Positions 25,795 through 36,163 are shown, counted from the first letter of the stretch. The stretch is DNA of 64,000 nt from Limosilactobacillus portuensis (GCF_014838735.1 NZ_JABUXQ010000008.1:1-64000); one strand, 5' to 3'. Numbers and translations are program-made. Notes: generated by a model not told the origin, from the sequence alone.

Positions 25795-26907
25795 TTGATT
25801 ACTGAAAAAGCACCTGGCAAACTTTATATTGCTGGTGAATACGCTGTTGTGGAAAATGGTTATCCGGCAATTTTAGTAGCATTGGATCAATTTGTCACTT
25901 GTTCCATTGAAGAAAGTGCTGCAGAAGTTGGTAAAATTATTAGTCGACAATACCATAATAATGCTTTACAGTGGCATCGTCTTGGGGAACAAATGGTTTT
26001 TGATAATCGTGATAACCCGTTTTCTTATATCTTGTCCGCAATTAAGGTAACTGAAGAATACGCCCGTAGTTTTGCTCGTGAATTACGGATATTCGATCTC
26101 CATATTGACAGTCAGCTGGATAGCGACTCAGGGAAGAAATATGGTCTTGGTTCTTCGGCTGCCGTCACGGTTGCCACAGTAAAAGCCCTTTGCCATTTCT
26201 ATAACTTGCCAGTTACTAAGGATGAAATCTTCAAATTAGCTGCAATTGCTCACTTTGAAGTTCAAGGAAATGGATCACTGGGAGATGTGGCAGCTTCCGT
26301 TTATGGCGGTTGGATCGCCTACCATTCATTTGACCGTCAATGGCTTGCTCAGCAACGAAAATATCTCGATTTAAGAACCCTCGTTGATCTACCATGGCCC
26401 GATCTCAAAATTGAATCCTTGAAGGCGCCAAGCAACCTTCAGCTCCTTATTGGGTGGACTGGGAAGCCGGCATCGACTTCGCAATTAGTCGATAAGATTT
26501 CCTTATTCAAGGCTCGGCAACAAAAAGAGTACCGACAGTTTTTGGAAGATAGTAAGCATTGCATTCAACGAATGGTTGAAGGGTTTCATAATGCCGATTT
26601 GGAATCAATTAAAAATGAGATCCGGTATAACCGGGAATTGTTAAAGCAGCTCGGTACGAACTCCGGTGTTCATATCGAGACCCCCGTCCTAAATAAGCTC
26701 TGCCAAATCGCTGAAGATTTTGGCGGTGCAGCAAAGACATCCGGTGCTGGTGGTGGTGATTGTGGAATCGTTGCTATCGATCGTGATAGTAACTTCAAAC
26801 AGGTATTGAAGAAGTGGGCGGCCAATAAAATTGAACAACTCCCCCTTTCAGTTCACTTCATCGAAAATGTTAAGGGTGAGATCAAGCACCACCTCATCAA
26901 AAAATAA
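25795..26907 (+). CDS. pmk: Phosphomevalonate kinase
   Basis: GHMP kinase making mevalonate diphosphate, the substrate of MvaD. Visible: APGKLYIAGEYAVVE at the N-terminus, KYGLGSSAAVTVATV phosphate loop, and KTSGAGGGDCGIV near the C-terminus. The TTG at 25795 is preferred, with GAGAGG ten bases upstream; TTG 25777 lies just before that site. It is 370 residues, normal for Gram-positive bacteria. A terminator follows, separating it from fni. Confidence 0.94.
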   Translation: MITEKAPGKLYIAGEYAVVENGYPAILVALDQFVTCSIEESAAEVGKIISRQYHNNALQWHRLGEQMVFDNRDNPFSYILSAIKVTEEYARSFARELRIFDLHIDSQLDSDSGKKYGLGSSAAVTVATVKALCHFYNLPVTKDEIFKLAAIAHFEVQGNGSLGDVAASVYGGWIAYHSFDRQWLAQQRKYLDLRTLVDLPWPDLKIESLKAPSNLQLLIGWTGKPASTSQLVDKISLFKARQQKEYRQFLEDSKHCIQRMVEGFHNADLESIKNEIRYNRELLKQLGTNSGVHIETPVLNKLCQIAEDFGGAAKTSGAGGGDCGIVAIDRDSNFKQVLKKWAANKIEQLPLSVHFIENVKGEIKHHLIKK

Positions 26908-26918
26908 TAGTTAATGAT

Positions 26919-26967
26919 AAAAGAGTGTGATAATTGATCGATTATGATTCAAAAGTCACACTCTTTT
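26919..26967 (+). terminator. Terminator after pmk
   Basis: A 12-bp perfect stem (26919-26930 with 26956-26967) with T-rich 3' arm and downstream AGTTAATTTT. Confidence 0.65.
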
Positions 26968-27030
26968 AGTTAATTTTAAGAATCAAAGTACCGCAATTTT
27001 AATTCAGAATGTTATTTAAGGAGAGAAACT

Positions 27031-28068
27031 ATGGAATCAAGTCATGCCCAACGAAAAAATGAGCACCTTTCGTTAGCAACTAAACTTTATAACCAGGTCC
27101 ATACTAATTCATTTAACAGTATGCAGATCATCCACAAAAGTCTTCCAGAAATTAGTCTTGATCAGGTGAACCCCGTTACTAACTGTGGGAATTTAAAGCT
27201 GGCGGTTCCCTTTTTCATTGAGGCAATGACCGGTGGCAGTCAAAATGCATTTAAGATTAATCAAGGACTTGCAATGATTGCTAAAAAGCACCACCTTGCA
27301 ATGGCACTTGGCTCAGCAAGTATTATCTTTCATGATCCAACTGCTAAAAAGAGCTTTAAAATTGTCCGTGATATTAATCCGGACGGAATTGTTATTGCTA
27401 ACCTAAGTGCCAAAGCCAATTTAGAACAGGCAAGAGCGGTGATTGATTTGCTAGATGCCGATGCCCTTGAACTCCACATTAATACTACCCAAGAATTAAT
27501 TATGGATGACGGTGATCGTGACTTTCACTGGCTAACTAATATTGAATCTCTGGTTAGCCACCTTAATATTCCGGTTATTGTTAAGGAAGTTGGCTTTGGC
27601 ATGGATAGTTCAACAATTAACCAGCTGCAATCAATCGGTGTTTCCATAATTAACGTTAGTGGCCGCGGTGGAACCAACTTTGCTGCAATCGAAGATCGAC
27701 GGAATCATACAGCAGATTTTAGTTTTCTCGATTATTGGGGGCAAACAACATTAGAATCAATGTTGGAGGCCCGTGAAGCACGGACTAAGGATACCCAAAT
27801 TATTGCTTCTGGCGGGATCTGTTCCCCGCTAGACGTTATTAAAGCGGGGATTCTTGGTGCTAATGCTGTTGGTGTTGCTGGCTATTTTCTTAATATTCTC
27901 ATTCGTGATGGGATTGATGCGCTTGATAAAGAAATTACTAATTGGCAAATGGCCCTTCCACGACTGCTCGCCCTTCTCGGTTGTAAATCATTTAACGAGT
28001 TACCATCAACTAATTTTGTCTTACACGGTGAAGAACTCGAATATGCTCAACAACGTGATTTAATTTAA
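27031..28068 (+). CDS. fni: Type 2 isopentenyl-diphosphate delta-isomerase
   Basis: FMN- and NADPH-dependent isomerase that balances IPP and DMAPP. It has the TIM-barrel FMN-binding stretches FFIEAMTGGS, SGRGGTNFAAIEDRR and ASGGICSPLDVIKAG. It is 345 residues. AAGGAGAG precedes the ATG. It completes the lower mevalonate pathway in this cluster, though a hairpin lies between it and pmk. A HAD phosphatase gene follows 16 bases later. Confidence 0.95.
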   Translation: MESSHAQRKNEHLSLATKLYNQVHTNSFNSMQIIHKSLPEISLDQVNPVTNCGNLKLAVPFFIEAMTGGSQNAFKINQGLAMIAKKHHLAMALGSASIIFHDPTAKKSFKIVRDINPDGIVIANLSAKANLEQARAVIDLLDADALELHINTTQELIMDDGDRDFHWLTNIESLVSHLNIPVIVKEVGFGMDSSTINQLQSIGVSIINVSGRGGTNFAAIEDRRNHTADFSFLDYWGQTTLESMLEAREARTKDTQIIASGGICSPLDVIKAGILGANAVGVAGYFLNILIRDGIDALDKEITNWQMALPRLLALLGCKSFNELPSTNFVLHGEELEYAQQRDLI

Positions 28069-28084
28069 GGATGGTGATTATCGA

Positions 28085-28771
28085 ATGACAGCGTATCAAA
28101 ACATTCTTTTTGACCTTGACGATACACTATTAGATTATGGAGCTGCCGAAAGCCACGCCTTAAAACAACTCTTTAGTGATTTTAACCTGAAATTAACACC
28201 AACCGTTAAACAAACATTTCAAAATTATAATGTCGGGATGTGGCAACGGTTTGAACGAAATGAACTCACCTGGGATCAACTTATGGAACACCTCTTTGCC
28301 GACTATTTTAAGGCTTACCACCAGCTAAATGTTCCTGGTAGAGAGACAATTCAAACCTACCTTAAATACCTCAGTAACAATCATCAACTTGTTTCCGGAA
28401 CGCGAACGGTAATGGAGTACCTAAAGCAAAATAACTACCACGTATATGCCGTTACCAATGGGCAAAAGATAGTGCAAGATCAGCGACTGAAGGATGCTAA
28501 ATTACTTCAATATTTTGATGATATTTTTATTTCACAAGTGATTGGACTTCAAAAGCCGAACAAAGAAATGTTCGATTTTGTGCTTCAACACATTAACGGT
28601 CACCGTAATAACACTTTAATGATTGGAGATTCATTAAGTTCTGATATTCAAGGCGGCATTAACGCTCATCTTGATACAGTCTGGTTTAACCCCCATTCAT
28701 TGCATAATTCAACCCGCTTAAAGCCTACCTTTGAAATCCACCGTTTAACCGAGCTTAAAGCAATTCTTTAA
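28085..28771 (+). CDS. HAD-family hydrolase, YjjG-like noncanonical nucleotidase
   Basis: A 228-residue HAD phosphatase with motif I FDLDDTLLDYG, motif II VTNG, motif III Lys in GLQKPNKEMF and motif IV IGDSLSSDIQGG. The spacing and cap fit YjjG/YfnB-like nucleotidases, which remove phosphate from noncanonical pyrimidine nucleotides; the exact substrate is inferred. It is 16 bases after fni and ends at a strong convergent terminator. Confidence 0.87.
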   Translation: MTAYQNILFDLDDTLLDYGAAESHALKQLFSDFNLKLTPTVKQTFQNYNVGMWQRFERNELTWDQLMEHLFADYFKAYHQLNVPGRETIQTYLKYLSNNHQLVSGTRTVMEYLKQNNYHVYAVTNGQKIVQDQRLKDAKLLQYFDDIFISQVIGLQKPNKEMFDFVLQHINGHRNNTLMIGDSLSSDIQGGINAHLDTVWFNPHSLHNSTRLKPTFEIHRLTELKAIL

Positions 28772-28775
28772 AAAG

Positions 28776-28810
28776 AAAAAGATGTGATGAATTTTTCATC
28801 ACATCTTTTT
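28776..28810. terminator. Bidirectional terminator between HAD gene and ldh2
   Basis: A perfect 16-bp stem (28776-28791 with 28795-28810) with three-base loop and A/T tails on both sides ends the two convergent transcripts. Confidence 0.9.
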
Positions 28811-28815
28811 TATTA

Positions 28816-29790
<975 letters not shown>

Positions 29791-29817
29791 TCAGTTTCTC
29801 CTTAATGATAAATTAAA

Positions 29818-30558
29818 TTACATGAATAAGTGGGCGTAGATTGGAACCAAGATATCCATTGCTAATGAAATAATCAGAACAGAAACACCAGCCATGGCAC
29901 CTTGAACTTCACCAAGTGAAAGAGCCTTAACAGAACCAACGGTGTGCCCTGCAGAACCTAAACCTAAACCAGTAGCAACAGCTGAAATCTTCTTCAAACC
30001 AAGAACCTTAATAAGGAATTCGGCCAAAGCATAGATAACAACAGCGTTAAGGATACATGCCATTGCAGTAACGGCTGGAACACCATGAACACCAGCAGCA
30101 ATTGGCATGGCAACAGCAGTAGTTGCGGCTTGTGGCAACATTGATGCAGTTGAAGCGGCAGAAAGACCGAATAACTTACATACAAGGTTGATAAGGAACA
30201 ATGAAATAAATCCACCAACGAAGCAGATTACGATAATATCGAACCAGTACTTCTTGAAAATGTTGTTAACACGGTAAACTGGAATAGCGAAGGCCATAGT
30301 AGCTGGGTTCAAGAACCAGAAAATCATGTTACCACCAGGAAGGTAGAACTTCTTGTAAACAGCAGCGGTAGTGGAACCAGTGCCCTTAGCCCAAATTGCT
30401 AAGACAACGATACCAAGTACCATCCCAACAAGTAATGGGTTAAAAAGGAAGAATCCATTACTAATCTTTGTTAACCACATACCAATTAGGTAAACAATCA
30501 ATGAAATGAAGATACCAGTAAATGGTAATGCTAGATTTGTAACAATCGTATTAGCCAT
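29818..30558 (-). CDS. lrgB: LrgB family membrane protein (probable pyruvate transporter subunit)
   Basis: A 246-residue membrane protein with about six to eight spans and the LrgB signature GLGSAGHTVGSVKALSLGE. The family was first linked to murein hydrolase control and autolysis; the Bacillus PftB and Streptococcus LrgB proteins were later shown to take part in pyruvate transport. Here the ldh gene downstream and the pyruvate-type LytST upstream favour pyruvate transport. It pairs with lrgA, 15 bases upstream. Confidence 0.9.
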   Translation of the reverse strand: MANTIVTNLALPFTGIFISLIVYLIGMWLTKISNGFFLFNPLLVGMVLGIVVLAIWAKGTGSTTAAVYKKFYLPGGNMIFWFLNPATMAFAIPVYRVNNIFKKYWFDIIVICFVGGFISLFLINLVCKLFGLSAASTASMLPQAATTAVAMPIAAGVHGVPAVTAMACILNAVVIYALAEFLIKVLGLKKISAVATGLGLGSAGHTVGSVKALSLGEVQGAMAGVSVLIISLAMDILVPIYAHLFM

Positions 30559-30573
30559 AATTATTGTGCCTCC

Positions 30574-30978
30574 CTAGTCTTCTTTAGTACCAGTGATCTT
30601 GTGGTGAATGCTCATAACAAGGGCACCAACGTAGGCAATAACAACAAGAATGATAATCGTAGCAATAATAATTACGATAACGTCTTGAAGTCCTTCCTTC
30701 TTCATGATGTCAAGGTGAGCAGCTAATTGAATACCTGATGGAACGAACAGGAATGCAATTAGTCCGATCATAAAGTCACCAAACTTAGCAACTTGGTGAA
30801 GCTTAACAATATGAGTAGCCAACAGAATGTAAAGCAATACCATACCAATTAAAGGAGTTGGTACAACAAAGCTCTTTGGAAAAAGATCAGAGATCAATTG
30901 AGAAACAAATAAAATAGCAGCAAAGATTCCCATTTGAACATAAATGTTGGAATCCTTAGGTTGTTTGTCCTTTTCCAT
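30574..30978 (-). CDS. lrgA: LrgA/CidA family membrane protein (probable pyruvate transporter subunit)
   Basis: A 134-residue, four-span holin-like protein of the LrgA/CidA (PftA) family; FVVPTPLIGMVLLYILL and LFVPSGIQL are typical. It forms a complex with LrgB. GGGAGG precedes the ATG. Upstream lie a tandem LytTR-type repeat and a possible cre, so induction by LytT and catabolite control are both likely. Confidence 0.9.
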   Translation of the reverse strand: MEKDKQPKDSNIYVQMGIFAAILFVSQLISDLFPKSFVVPTPLIGMVLLYILLATHIVKLHQVAKFGDFMIGLIAFLFVPSGIQLAAHLDIMKKEGLQDVIVIIIATIIILVVIAYVGALVMSIHHKITGTKED

Positions 30979-31017
30979 AACTTATTCCCTCCCACAAAAA
31001 TAAAAATAAATTTTGTT

Positions 31018-31031
31018 CGGTACCGTTTTCA
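31018..31031 (-). promoter_or_regulatory. Possible cre site upstream of lrgA
   Basis: The minus-strand sequence TGAAAACGGTACCG resembles the CcpA operator with about three mismatches, about 40 bases before lrgA. Weak pattern match. Confidence 0.3.
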
Positions 31032-31109
31032 CAGTGCCTCTTCAGTTATTTAATTTACACTTTTTTTACCATTTGTGTTGAATTTCACACTTAAATAGCC
31101 ATATTTAAG

Positions 31110-31143
31110 GATGAAATGCCCTTATCAATAGATGAAATGCCCT
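31110..31143 (-). promoter_or_regulatory. Tandem 13-bp repeat, probable LytT operator of lrgAB-ldh2
   Basis: AGGGCATTTCATC occurs twice on the minus strand (31131-31143 and 31110-31122), start to start 21 bp, two helical turns. LytTR-domain regulators bind such tandem direct repeats. The core GGCATTTCAT with an 11-base gap is, as I recall it, the operator of E. coli YpdB in front of yhjX. It lies 130-165 bases upstream of lrgA, just upstream of the presumed promoter region (about 31035-31080). Confidence 0.75.
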
Positions 31144-31290
31144 CAAGATTGTTAATTTATTTACAATTAATTACTATTCAACCGATCTTTAACCATTAAT
31201 CCTTTACTAATTCTTTTCTAAATTACTGTTATAACGGCTGTTTTACTATCTCCCATCTACTTTGTACATTACTGATCGAACGATTAACAG

Positions 31291-31341
31291 GAAACGAGGC
31301 AGAAAAACAAAATATTTTTCTGCCCCGTTTCTTATTTTTTT
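31291..31341. terminator. Bidirectional hairpin downstream of lytT
   Basis: Stem 31291-31307 with 31315-31331 (one mismatch) is followed on the plus strand by TTATTTTTTT; on the minus strand it ends lytT but lacks a clear U-run. The rest of the 30979-31389 gap holds the lrgA control region (31000-31143) and an A/T-rich stretch (31144-31290) without a gene; a possible plus-strand RNA is discussed in the findings. Confidence 0.65.
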
Positions 31342-31389
31342 AATATTCTAAAACTATTAAAGTATAATCGCAGGAATTTAATTTACTAA

Positions 31390-32115
31390 CTATACTCCTA
31401 ATGCCTTCTTGGTGGTAGCAACAAATGACCGGCTCACAGGAACTTTACTCCCATCATCAAGGGTTAGTTCATAAGTATGATTAAAACTTGGTTGCAGTTC
31501 ATGAACCTTATTCAGGTTAACAACAAAACTGCGGTGAACCCGAATAAACCTGTTAGGATCTAACAAATTAATAATACTATTGAGAGTTTGCTTACTAACG
31601 ATCTCCTGATCTTCGGTATGAACAATAGCTTTCCCCGCTTGTGCTTGAATATAAAGAATATTTCGCTTCTGAATGACAATTGTTCGTTCATCATTAGTTA
31701 GTGAAATTCGCGGATTTCTTTGTTGAACAGTTGTTCCCCGACTGCCATTCTGGTTATCCATTAGTCTAACGACCCGTTTGACGGCATCATTAATCCGCTC
31801 TGCTTCAAAAGGCTTCAAAACATAATCGATTGCGTCCGCCTCAAAGGCATCTAATGCATATTGGTCATAAGCAGTGGCAAAAACAATGTAGGGACAATTT
31901 CCCTTTTTCTTCAAGCTCTTGGCAAATGCCATCCCACTACCATCATCCAACTGAATATCCAAGAAGATTAAATCCGGCCGATTATTTGCCACTTCTTCGC
32001 GAGCAGAATTAATTCCATCAGCCTCATTTATTTCGTCAATCAGGTCATTTTGTTCTAATAGGTAGCTAAGCTCGTCACGTGCTAACGGTTCATCATCCAC
32101 AATTAAGACTTTCAT
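31390..32115 (-). CDS. lytT: LytTR-family response regulator
   Basis: A 241-residue response regulator. The receiver domain (1-120) has the phosphoacceptor Asp in LIFLDIQLDDG and the conserved Lys in DYVLKPF. The C-terminal LytTR DNA-binding domain (about 135-240) has FIRVHRSFVVNL. It overlaps lytS by 23 bases. Its likely target is the tandem repeat in front of lrgA. Related B. subtilis LytT and E. coli YpdB/BtsR control pyruvate uptake. Confidence 0.93.
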   Translation of the reverse strand: MKVLIVDDEPLARDELSYLLEQNDLIDEINEADGINSAREEVANNRPDLIFLDIQLDDGSGMAFAKSLKKKGNCPYIVFATAYDQYALDAFEADAIDYVLKPFEAERINDAVKRVVRLMDNQNGSRGTTVQQRNPRISLTNDERTIVIQKRNILYIQAQAGKAIVHTEDQEIVSKQTLNSIINLLDPNRFIRVHRSFVVNLNKVHELQPSFNHTYELTLDDGSKVPVSRSFVATTKKALGV

Positions 32116-33862
32116 TTACTTGTCCTCCCTTTTTGGTAAATGGAATAGAGATACTGACTGTTGTCCCCTGATTACTACTGGTAAAGTGAAGGCCGCTTTT
32201 CTTGTCATACAACCCGATTAATCGCTGGTTCAAATTATGCAACGCAGTCCCTGAACCATGCTTAGACGGGACTGCCTGTTGGCCGAGACGCTTTATCAAG
32301 TCTGGTGAGATTCCCTGACCATTATCTTTGACCGTAATTATTAACCGGTCTTTTTGCTGATAGACATCAATGATCACGTAATTACCGATTTTCCGTTCCC
32401 CAAACGCGTGCTTTAATGCGTTTTCCACCAAAACCTGAATTGTAAATGGGGGTAGTAAAACATCATCACTAACGGTCGTATGTAGTTGAACATCGTATTT
32501 TCCTGGAAAACGAGTCATTTCCAAACTAAGGTAAGCATTAACCTGTTGACGTTCTTGAGCTAGGGTAATTTGCGTCTCTCGAGCACCAATTAAATTTGAG
32601 CGGAAATAGGTACTTAACTGCAGAAGCAATTGACGCGCCTTATCACTGTCTCGTCGCATCATTGCACTAATCGTATTAATCGCATTAAAGAAGAAGTGCG
32701 GATTAACCTGTGCCTGTAGCGATTTAATTTCGGCATCACGAACCAATCGGGCCTGCATTTCAGCATCCCCTAAAGCAATCTGGTTAGCAAAGATTCCGCC
32801 TAAACCGGTTGCCAGCTGAATTTCAACCGGCGTTAGCTTCCAACTATCGGTATAATACATTTTTAAAGTTCCGGCCACTCTATCCGCAACTCGCAACGGG
32901 ACAACAATTGCTGCCTGTAAGGGACAGTCAATATGCGAACAGCCAATCTCCTCAGCATTCCGTGCAACTTTTACCTGGCCACTCTGAATTACTGATTCAG
33001 AGAGCGTTGTCACCATCGTTTCCCCCGAAATATGGTGATCACTCCCTGCACCAATATGAGCAAGGATCGTGTTCCGATCAGTAATACTAATTGCATCAAA
33101 GTTTGTGTATTTTTTGATAATGCGAACTACTTGCTGGGCTGATTTAACATTAAGACCGTTACGGAAATAGGGTAGCGTCTGGTTAGTTAACTTCAGTACC
33201 GAGTGAGTTTGCGTAGCTCGAGTTTCTTCTTCCTGACGAAGATACATTGTAATAATTGAAATGAAAATTGATGTCCCTAACGAACTGATTAAAATCATTG
33301 GAACCGCAATGTAACGAACCAATAACCATCCCGTTGGACTAAACAGGAAGACGAAAATCATCTGAATTGATTCCATCGATAAACCAACAATAAAACTTCG
33401 CCATGGCGTCATTACCGTAAACGAACTATTTTTATCCTTATACAAATAGCCAGACAACAATCCAATCAGTGTTGAACTTGGGATATAAAACCAAGCTTCA
33501 CTAGCAAAGCCAGCTTGAAACGCCCGGTGAAGTCCAGCGATCAAACCAACCGAACCACCAACCCATGGTCCACCAATAATTCCCGCCGTAGTTACAGCAA
33601 GAATTCTGGCATTGACAACCGAATAGTCATGAGAAACGGCCGTTAGTAAAACTTTATTATGCAGCTCATTAGCCGGGTCAATTTCAATTCCCGTAATATT
33701 CGCCATAATCGCAAATAAAGAGAAGATTACCACTAACTGGAGCTTTGCCGTAAGTGTTTGAGCAAAGAGACAACGACGAAACGCTGGAATATTAACCAAG
33801 AGGAAAGCACAAATAATAACAAAGCCGACCCGCTCGGTCATTAAAATTGTTAGATATAACAT
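32093..33862 (-). CDS. lytS: LytS-family sensor histidine kinase
   Basis: A 589-residue membrane kinase. It has an N-terminal 5TM-5TMR_LYT sensor (about 1-195), a GAF domain (about 240-365), a His_kinase domain with the phosphorylated His in QVNPHFFFNAINT (about 390) and an ATPase domain with NALKHAF and DNGQGI. The same layout is found in B. subtilis LytS and E. coli BtsS/YpdA, which respond to pyruvate. The start at ATG 33862 lacks a good ribosome site; ATG 33841 is an alternative. It follows the SPFH gene by 17 bases. Confidence 0.93.
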   Translation of the reverse strand: MLYLTILMTERVGFVIICAFLLVNIPAFRRCLFAQTLTAKLQLVVIFSLFAIMANITGIEIDPANELHNKVLLTAVSHDYSVVNARILAVTTAGIIGGPWVGGSVGLIAGLHRAFQAGFASEAWFYIPSSTLIGLLSGYLYKDKNSSFTVMTPWRSFIVGLSMESIQMIFVFLFSPTGWLLVRYIAVPMILISSLGTSIFISIITMYLRQEEETRATQTHSVLKLTNQTLPYFRNGLNVKSAQQVVRIIKKYTNFDAISITDRNTILAHIGAGSDHHISGETMVTTLSESVIQSGQVKVARNAEEIGCSHIDCPLQAAIVVPLRVADRVAGTLKMYYTDSWKLTPVEIQLATGLGGIFANQIALGDAEMQARLVRDAEIKSLQAQVNPHFFFNAINTISAMMRRDSDKARQLLLQLSTYFRSNLIGARETQITLAQERQQVNAYLSLEMTRFPGKYDVQLHTTVSDDVLLPPFTIQVLVENALKHAFGERKIGNYVIIDVYQQKDRLIITVKDNGQGISPDLIKRLGQQAVPSKHGSGTALHNLNQRLIGLYDKKSGLHFTSSNQGTTVSISIPFTKKGGQVNESLNCG

Positions 33863-33879
33863 GCGCTTATTAACTCTAA

Positions 33880-34746
33880 TTATTGTTGTGTTCCGGTATT
33901 AATTACTGGTTGCGTTCCCCGTTCACTAATGATCGCCACCATAATGTTATTAATAATTTGTAAACGTTGTTCGTCCGTTAATTCTAGATCTGCTTCCTTT
34001 GCCAAGCGATCAATTGCATCCTCAGTAATTGATACAGCTCCCTCAACAATAATCTTGCGGGCAGATAAGATCGCTGATGATTGTTGCTTTTGCAGCATCG
34101 CACTAGCAATTTCGGTTGCATAAGCAAGGTGAGTCAACCGAGTTTCAACAATTTTCACTCCGGCAACATTTAGCCGTTCCTGTAATTCACTTGCTAACCG
34201 GTTAGATACCTCGGTCGGATTACTTCGCAAAGTCAATGCATCCTCGTTTTCAAATGTATCGTAAGGATATTCACTAGCAACGTGACGAATAGCTGACTCA
34301 CTTTGAATTTGAACAAATTGTTCATAATCATCAACCGAAAAGAGAGCCTTAGCGGTATCGACTACTTTAAAAACAATTACCGCAGCAATTTCAACCGGAT
34401 TCCCCTTTGAATCGTTAACCTTGAGGATTTGACTATTAAAGTTTCGAACCCGAAGAGAAACCGGTTCCTTATCAGTAAACGGTACGGTCATAAATAGTCC
34501 CGCATCCCGAATTGTCCCGATGTAATTACCAAAGAACGTTAATGCCTTGGCTTCATTTGGTTGAATAATCGTTAAACTACTTGAAAGGACTAGAATAAGG
34601 ACCACTAACACAATCCCTCCTATCATACTTAGCAGGTGACCAAAGCGAAATCCACTATATATAAGCCAAAGGCCAACTAATCCACCAAGAATTGCTATTA
34701 ATAACCCTAAATAACCGTTAACATGAAATGCTTGTTTTTCTTTCAT
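33880..34746 (-). CDS. SPFH/Band 7 domain membrane protein
   Basis: A 288-residue protein with two N-terminal membrane segments (about 11-29 and 37-57) and a Band 7/SPFH domain (about 58-260). Family members (flotillin, HflK and stomatin-like) form membrane-bound rings that organise proteases or lipid domains. RLTHLAYATEIASAMLQKQQ is characteristic. It is in a tight minus-strand run rsmF-SPFH-lytS-lytT with gaps of 14 and 17 bases. Specific role unknown. Confidence 0.88.
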   Translation of the reverse strand: MKEKQAFHVNGYLGLLIAILGGLVGLWLIYSGFRFGHLLSMIGGIVLVVLILVLSSSLTIIQPNEAKALTFFGNYIGTIRDAGLFMTVPFTDKEPVSLRVRNFNSQILKVNDSKGNPVEIAAVIVFKVVDTAKALFSVDDYEQFVQIQSESAIRHVASEYPYDTFENEDALTLRSNPTEVSNRLASELQERLNVAGVKIVETRLTHLAYATEIASAMLQKQQSSAILSARKIIVEGAVSITEDAIDRLAKEADLELTDEQRLQIINNIMVAIISERGTQPVINTGTQQ

Positions 34747-34760
34747 TTTATCTAACTCCT

Positions 34761-36128
34761 CTAAAATCTTAACCCCTTTGGATAGAAGTTTTTTACCGTC
34801 CTTTGTACTAATTTTCCAAACCCACAGGAATGATTATTACAAACTAGCAAGTACCAGCCACTAGCTAACTCTTTATCAATTGTGATCGTATCACCGTGAA
34901 CATATTGCCGCCACTGCTCTTCACTCAATTCGAGCGTTTCCTTAACTTCAGTCGGTTTTAACGCTAGCGCTAATGCTAACGATGGTTCAAATCGTCGTTT
35001 CTTAAATGTCCCAAGATGTAACCCCGGCCGAAGTATATTGAGATCATCAATTTTATCAATCCCGACTGGCAAATCATATAGTTGTTCACCAAACAAGACT
35101 AATCTAGTAGGTTGGTAGTCAGGAATAACCGTATCCCGAAAATCATTAAATAGTTCTTGCTGATCCCTAGTCAGGGAATATGAACTTGCGTGCTTTTTCT
35201 TTCGCCGCCTCTTTCGTAAGGGCTTTTCAGCAACAGGCGTACCATAACGGAACTTAGCAATAAAGTGTCCCTCGCCCTTGATATGATGAGGAAAAAGACG
35301 AATTGCCTTTGCTAATTCCGGATTACCGTCTGCCCATTCAGGACGCCCATGATCCATCCCCGGAAATGCTTTAACTTCTTCCATTTGCATCGCGGGATAA
35401 TTTTCAAGAATCCAATTAGCATTTTGTTCGTCTTCTTCAGGAGCAAATGTACAAGTTGAATAAACTAAAATACCACCCGGTTTTAGCATTCTAATCGCTG
35501 AAGCAATAATTTTACGCTGCCGATTAGCACATTCTGCTGGATAATCTGAATTCCAATATTCAATTCCAGCTGGCTCTTTTCTAAACATCCCCTCGCCAGA
35601 ACATGGAGCATCGATTAATATCCGGTCAAAAAACTTGGGGAACTGCCTTTCTAGCTTCTCTGGACTTTCATTCATCACTACTGTATTGCGCGTGCCCCAC
35701 CGTTCCAAATTTTCCGCTAAAATCAATGCCCGCTTCCGAAAGATCTCATTAGCGACCAATAGTCCTTGATCCTTCATTAAGGAAATGAGGTGGGTTGATT
35801 TCCCTCCTGGCGCTGCACAGAGGTCAAGAACTCGCTCTCCTGGCTGTGGATTAACCACTTCCCCTACGTACATTGCAGAAGGCTCCTGACTATATACCCA
35901 ACCAGTAACATGATCCAGGGACTTTCCATTAACTTGACCATAATATCCAGTAGGGACGTACGGTACTTTCCCTTCAGCTTGACTAATTGTCTCTTGTGGC
36001 AAGGCATCCTTCAGCGGATTAACCCGGAAACCACTAAAACTTTGTTCATTCAACGCTGCTAAAAATGCCGAGGCTTCATTTCCCAATAGTTGCTGATACT
36101 TAGTTTTAAATGCACTTGGTAGCTGCAT
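34761..36128 (-). CDS. RsmF/RsmB-type rRNA (cytosine-C5)-methyltransferase
   Basis: A 455-residue NOL1/NOP2/Sun family enzyme that methylates cytosine in rRNA. Motifs: SAM site LDLCAAPGGKSTHL, DAPCSGEGMFRKEP with the helper Cys, and the catalytic Cys in VYSTCTFAPEEDE. The C-terminal part contains the RsmF-type extra domain. I use ATG 36128; the GTG at 36140 overlaps the GGAG site. First gene of the run to lytT. Confidence 0.9.
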   Translation of the reverse strand: MQLPSAFKTKYQQLLGNEASAFLAALNEQSFSGFRVNPLKDALPQETISQAEGKVPYVPTGYYGQVNGKSLDHVTGWVYSQEPSAMYVGEVVNPQPGERVLDLCAAPGGKSTHLISLMKDQGLLVANEIFRKRALILAENLERWGTRNTVVMNESPEKLERQFPKFFDRILIDAPCSGEGMFRKEPAGIEYWNSDYPAECANRQRKIIASAIRMLKPGGILVYSTCTFAPEEDEQNANWILENYPAMQMEEVKAFPGMDHGRPEWADGNPELAKAIRLFPHHIKGEGHFIAKFRYGTPVAEKPLRKRRRKKKHASSYSLTRDQQELFNDFRDTVIPDYQPTRLVLFGEQLYDLPVGIDKIDDLNILRPGLHLGTFKKRRFEPSLALALALKPTEVKETLELSEEQWRQYVHGDTITIDKELASGWYLLVCNNHSCGFGKLVQRTVKNFYPKGLRF

Positions 36129-36163
36129 TCTCTTAATCACTCCATCAATTTAATCTTAAACAA

